From: Amphritea atlantica
Lineage (GTDB): Bacteria; Pseudomonadota; Gammaproteobacteria; Pseudomonadales; Balneatricaceae
NCBI RefSeq assembly: GCF_018860855.1
Contig: NZ_JAHKQE010000019.1
Location: forward strand, 62,001 to 126,000
Direction: 5' to 3'
Length of the DNA stretch: 64,000 nucleotides
Shown here piece by piece: positions 62,050 to 64,000 of this stretch; position 1 is the stretch's first letter, and each line of letters starts with the position of its first letter. A program made the translations under genes and the position numbers. The notes under the pieces are model-generated. The model was not told the origin of the DNA and searched no databases. It saw only the letters and a program-made list of their open reading frames with translations.

Positions 62050-62748
62050 CTACCATTGCCGTTTCGCCGCCAGCCCCTCACGGACCGCTTGATACCAAGC
62101 AGGCGCATCCTGTAACGCTAACAACTCATCCAACGGCGGATACTCCAAGCCTTTTTTATGGCAGAAATCAGCCAGATCAGGAAAACTCCACTCAAACAGA
62201 GTATCGCTATATTCCTGAGGGTCAAGCCTAGACTGCTCATATAGCCCTGCCTTCAAACGCTGATTCTGCGCCTCAACGAGAATAATACCCGCCGCTGTCG
62301 ATACATTCAGCGAACCAACCATACCCATCATCGGAATCAAAATATGCTCATCCGCTAACGCTGCACCGGCATCGCTTACTCCGTCTTTTTCGGCCCCCAT
62401 CAATAAGGCACAGGGAACGGTAAAATCCACATCCCGATAATCAATCGCCCGATCAGAAAAGTGCGCGGCATAGATTTTCATCCCTTGAGCCTTAGCCACA
62501 CCAACCGCTTCACCAATACTGTTATGGTTTTCACTGGCGACCCAACGATCGCTGCCCCGGGTGGTACCGGTAAACTCATAGCCCTCTTTTGGGCTAACCG
62601 TATGAATACGGGAGATTCCCACCGCATCACAGGTACGAATCAGCGCCGCGATATTGCGAGGCTTATGCACCTGATCAGTAATCAGGGTCAAATCAGGCTG
62701 TCGCCGGTTTAGGGTCTGAATAAGTTTAGCGGTGCGTTCCGGAGTCAT
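62050..62748 (-). CDS. trmH: tRNA (guanosine(18)-2'-O)-methyltransferase TrmH
   Basis: TrmH methylates the ribose of G18 in the D loop of tRNAs using SAM. The 232-residue length matches the family. The SPOUT motifs are present: NIAALIRTCDAVG (motif 1, about 29-41), MGAEKDGVS (motif 2) and GSLNVSTAAGIILVEAQ (motif 3, the knotted SAM site). The C-terminal extension after motif 3 is the type seen in TrmH rather than in SpoU-like rRNA enzymes. It is transcribed alone, divergent from pheA across 140 bp. Confidence 0.93.
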   Translation of the reverse strand: MTPERTAKLIQTLNRRQPDLTLITDQVHKPRNIAALIRTCDAVGISRIHTVSPKEGYEFTGTTRGSDRWVASENHNSIGEAVGVAKAQGMKIYAAHFSDRAIDYRDVDFTVPCALLMGAEKDGVSDAGAALADEHILIPMMGMVGSLNVSTAAGIILVEAQNQRLKAGLYEQSRLDPQEYSDTLFEWSFPDLADFCHKKGLEYPPLDELLALQDAPAWYQAVREGLAAKRQW

Positions 62749-62888
62749 CGTGCTCTCACATTAAGCGGGTAAAATTAAACGGGTCAATAAGTTGCCGCCA
62801 TATTACTGAAAAACTTCGGTCCGCTCACTGCAAATATTAAAATCTATGACATAATTACCGCCTTATTAATATCGACAACGGAATCCCC

Positions 62889-63755
62889 ATGTCATCTGCA
62901 CCGAACATCATCGCGTTTCAGGGCGTCGAAGGCGCCTATTCTCACCTTTCTTGTCGCCGGGTTTTCCCCGAGATGGAAGCGTTTGCCTGTGAAACCTTTG
63001 TTGAAGCAATGCTGATGGTCGATCAGGGTAAATCCAAGCTGGCGATGATTCCGCTGGAAAACTCCACCGCCGGACGGGTCGAAGAGATCTACCGTTTGAT
63101 GCCTAAGAGCCAGTTACACATTATTGGCGAACATTTCGAGCCGGTCAGCCACTGTCTATTAGGCGTAAAAGGCGGTTCAATCGAGCAACTGAAAACCGTT
63201 TCCTCACACCCTCAAGCCTTAGCTCAGTGTGACGGCCATATTAAGCAGTTAAATATCGAACCCATTGCAGGCTTTGATACTGCCGGTTCTGCCTACGAAC
63301 TATCCCAAAACCCCGACCCAAGCCACGGCGCCATCGCCTCAAGCTTGGCGGCAGAACTCTATGATCTTGATATCCTGCAAGAGAACTTTCAAGATGTCAC
63401 CGGTAATACCACCCGCTTTCTGATTCTTTCACGAGAAGAAGGTATCCCAGAGCGCAAAGCAGATACCCCCTATATCACCTCACTTATGTTTACTGTGCGC
63501 AATATTCCAGCGGCACTCTATAAAGCACTGGGTGGATTTGCCACCAACGGCATCAATATGGTGAAGCTGGAAAGTTATATCCGTAATGGGCTAACCAAAG
63601 GGGCCAGCTTTCACCTAGATGTTGAGGGTCATCCGGATGATCGTATGATGCAGTATGCACTCCAGGAACTGGCTTTCTTCACCAAAGAGATGCGTAACCT
63701 TGGCACTTACGAAGCTCACGAGTTCCGCACTCAAAACCAGTTTCTGCAGGAATAA
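62889..63755 (+). CDS. pheA: Prephenate dehydratase (monofunctional, with ACT domain)
   Basis: This 288-residue enzyme converts prephenate to phenylpyruvate in phenylalanine synthesis. The dehydratase domain (about 6-185) has FQGVEGAYSHLS, MIPLENSTAGRV, SSHPQALAQC and the catalytic DVTGNTTRFLIL (TRF) motif. The ACT domain (about 198-280) has the Phe-binding ESYIRNG-like block, KLESYIRNG. It lacks the N-terminal chorismate mutase of the usual gammaproteobacterial P-protein, and its ACT sequence resembles the alphaproteobacterial type. Feedback by phenylalanine is expected for the family. Confidence 0.9.
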   Translation: MSSAPNIIAFQGVEGAYSHLSCRRVFPEMEAFACETFVEAMLMVDQGKSKLAMIPLENSTAGRVEEIYRLMPKSQLHIIGEHFEPVSHCLLGVKGGSIEQLKTVSSHPQALAQCDGHIKQLNIEPIAGFDTAGSAYELSQNPDPSHGAIASSLAAELYDLDILQENFQDVTGNTTRFLILSREEGIPERKADTPYITSLMFTVRNIPAALYKALGGFATNGINMVKLESYIRNGLTKGASFHLDVEGHPDDRMMQYALQELAFFTKEMRNLGTYEAHEFRTQNQFLQE

Positions 63756-63768
63756 AAGAGCCTATAAA

Positions 63769-63808
63769 GCGACTCAAACCCAAAGGCATACCGGTGGGTT
63801 TGAGTCGC
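63769..63808 (-). terminator. Hairpin between pheA and the convergent transporter gene
   Basis: GCGACTCAAACCCA (63769-63782) and its exact complement (63795-63808) form a 14-pair stem. On the minus strand it is followed by TTTATAG, so it most likely ends the transporter transcript; the plus-strand side lacks a T tract. Confidence 0.75.
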
Positions 63809-63855
63809 AAAACCTGCATCAGTCACTCGTTTAGATAGTCACGACCACTCAGGTT

Positions 63856-64000
63856 TTAACTGATCGTTTTGTTCAATTTGGCCACCGCAATACGACGACT
63901 GTGTATCAACGTATAACCACCACTTAAAACAATCAACAGACTACCGAGTAGCGTGATCGCATCCGGACTTTCGCCAAACACAAAAATACCTAAGAGTAAT
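63856..64000 (-). CDS. EamA/DMT-family transporter, C-terminal fragment
   Basis: Only the last 48 codons lie in the window. They encode LLLGIFVFGESPDAITLLGS and a final membrane helix (LLIVLSGGYTLI), followed by the basic cytoplasmic tail HSRRIAVAKL and a TAA at 63856-63858. The GE(S/P)xxxxxxxGxxLI pattern is the usual last helix pair of EamA-type drug/metabolite exporters. Substrate cannot be judged. Confidence 0.75.
   Translation of the reverse strand, partial: LLLGIFVFGESPDAITLLGSLLIVLSGGYTLIHSRRIAVAKLNKTIS

Overview
The window looks like chromosome from a marine-type gammaproteobacterium, probably an Oceanospirillales relative such as the Neptunomonas/Amphritea group. This is inferred from gene content: an HdfR-type LysR regulator, PbpC with its alpha-2-macroglobulin partner, RhlE, YbiT, TrmH, a TAXI-TRAP transporter, a phenylacetate operon and a PuuD-based urate pathway. 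GC content looks moderate and gene density is high. I saw no rRNA, tRNA, CRISPR array, transposase or phage gene. Both ends cut through a gene: paaA on the left and an EamA-type transporter on the right.

Layout. 1-3270 (minus): phenylacetate catabolism, transcribed paaJ-type thiolase, paaK, paaA. 3701-6790: small regulatory and hypothetical genes (lone cyclic-nucleotide-binding protein, cold-shock protein, acidic 91-residue protein, HdfR, 78-residue unknown). 6996-14709 (minus): the periplasmic pair yfhM and pbpC, overlapping by 20 bp. 14974-16236: rhlE behind a long 5' stem-loop. 16401-28524 and 38674-45179: two halves of a purine degradation locus. 28688-38600: a block between those halves with unrelated genes (GFA-like zinc protein, FAD amine/amino-acid oxidase, Blc lipocalin, a secreted hydrolase-FG-GAP protein, a convergent kinase/regulator pair, a spermidine-synthase-like protein) and a striking 159-bp tandem repeat array. 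45201-46726: a divergent LysR/PACE efflux pair. 46869-54549 (minus): YbiT, a queuosine-mannosyltransferase-like glycosyltransferase and three consecutive Sel1-SPOR proteins. 54878-61943 (minus): a TAXI-TRAP transporter with its DctBD-like two-component system. 62050-64000: trmH, prephenate dehydratase and the transporter fragment.

How the genes work together. The purine locus encodes nearly a whole route: an AzgA-type permease imports purine bases; GuaD and an 8-oxoguanine deaminase convert guanine and 8-oxoguanine to xanthine and urate; XdhABC oxidises hypoxanthine and xanthine to urate; PuuD, HiuH, UraD, PuuE, allantoicase and ureidoglycolate lyase take urate to glyoxylate and urea. Two adjacent paralogous phosphoribosyltransferases may feed bases back to nucleotides. 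A palindrome, ATTGTATACAAT or a close variant, lies in three control regions of this locus (upstream of xdhA, of the permease, and twice between hiuH and puuE). It is best explained as the operator of the GntR/FadR-family regulator encoded at 25891-26613.

The second clear regulatory circuit is at the TRAP operon. A GG-N10-GC sigma-54 promoter (58201-58217) precedes the binding-protein gene. Three 20-bp palindromes (ATAAGCAA-N4-TTGCTTAT type) lie about 110, 144 and 258 bp upstream of the inferred start. The neighbouring regulator carries the GAFTGA motif of sigma-54 activators. The strongest candidates for undescribed biology are the 159-bp array, the hydrolase-propeller protein with the neighbouring signalling pair, the Sel1-SPOR triplet, and the twin phosphoribosyltransferases next to 8-oxoguanine deaminase.
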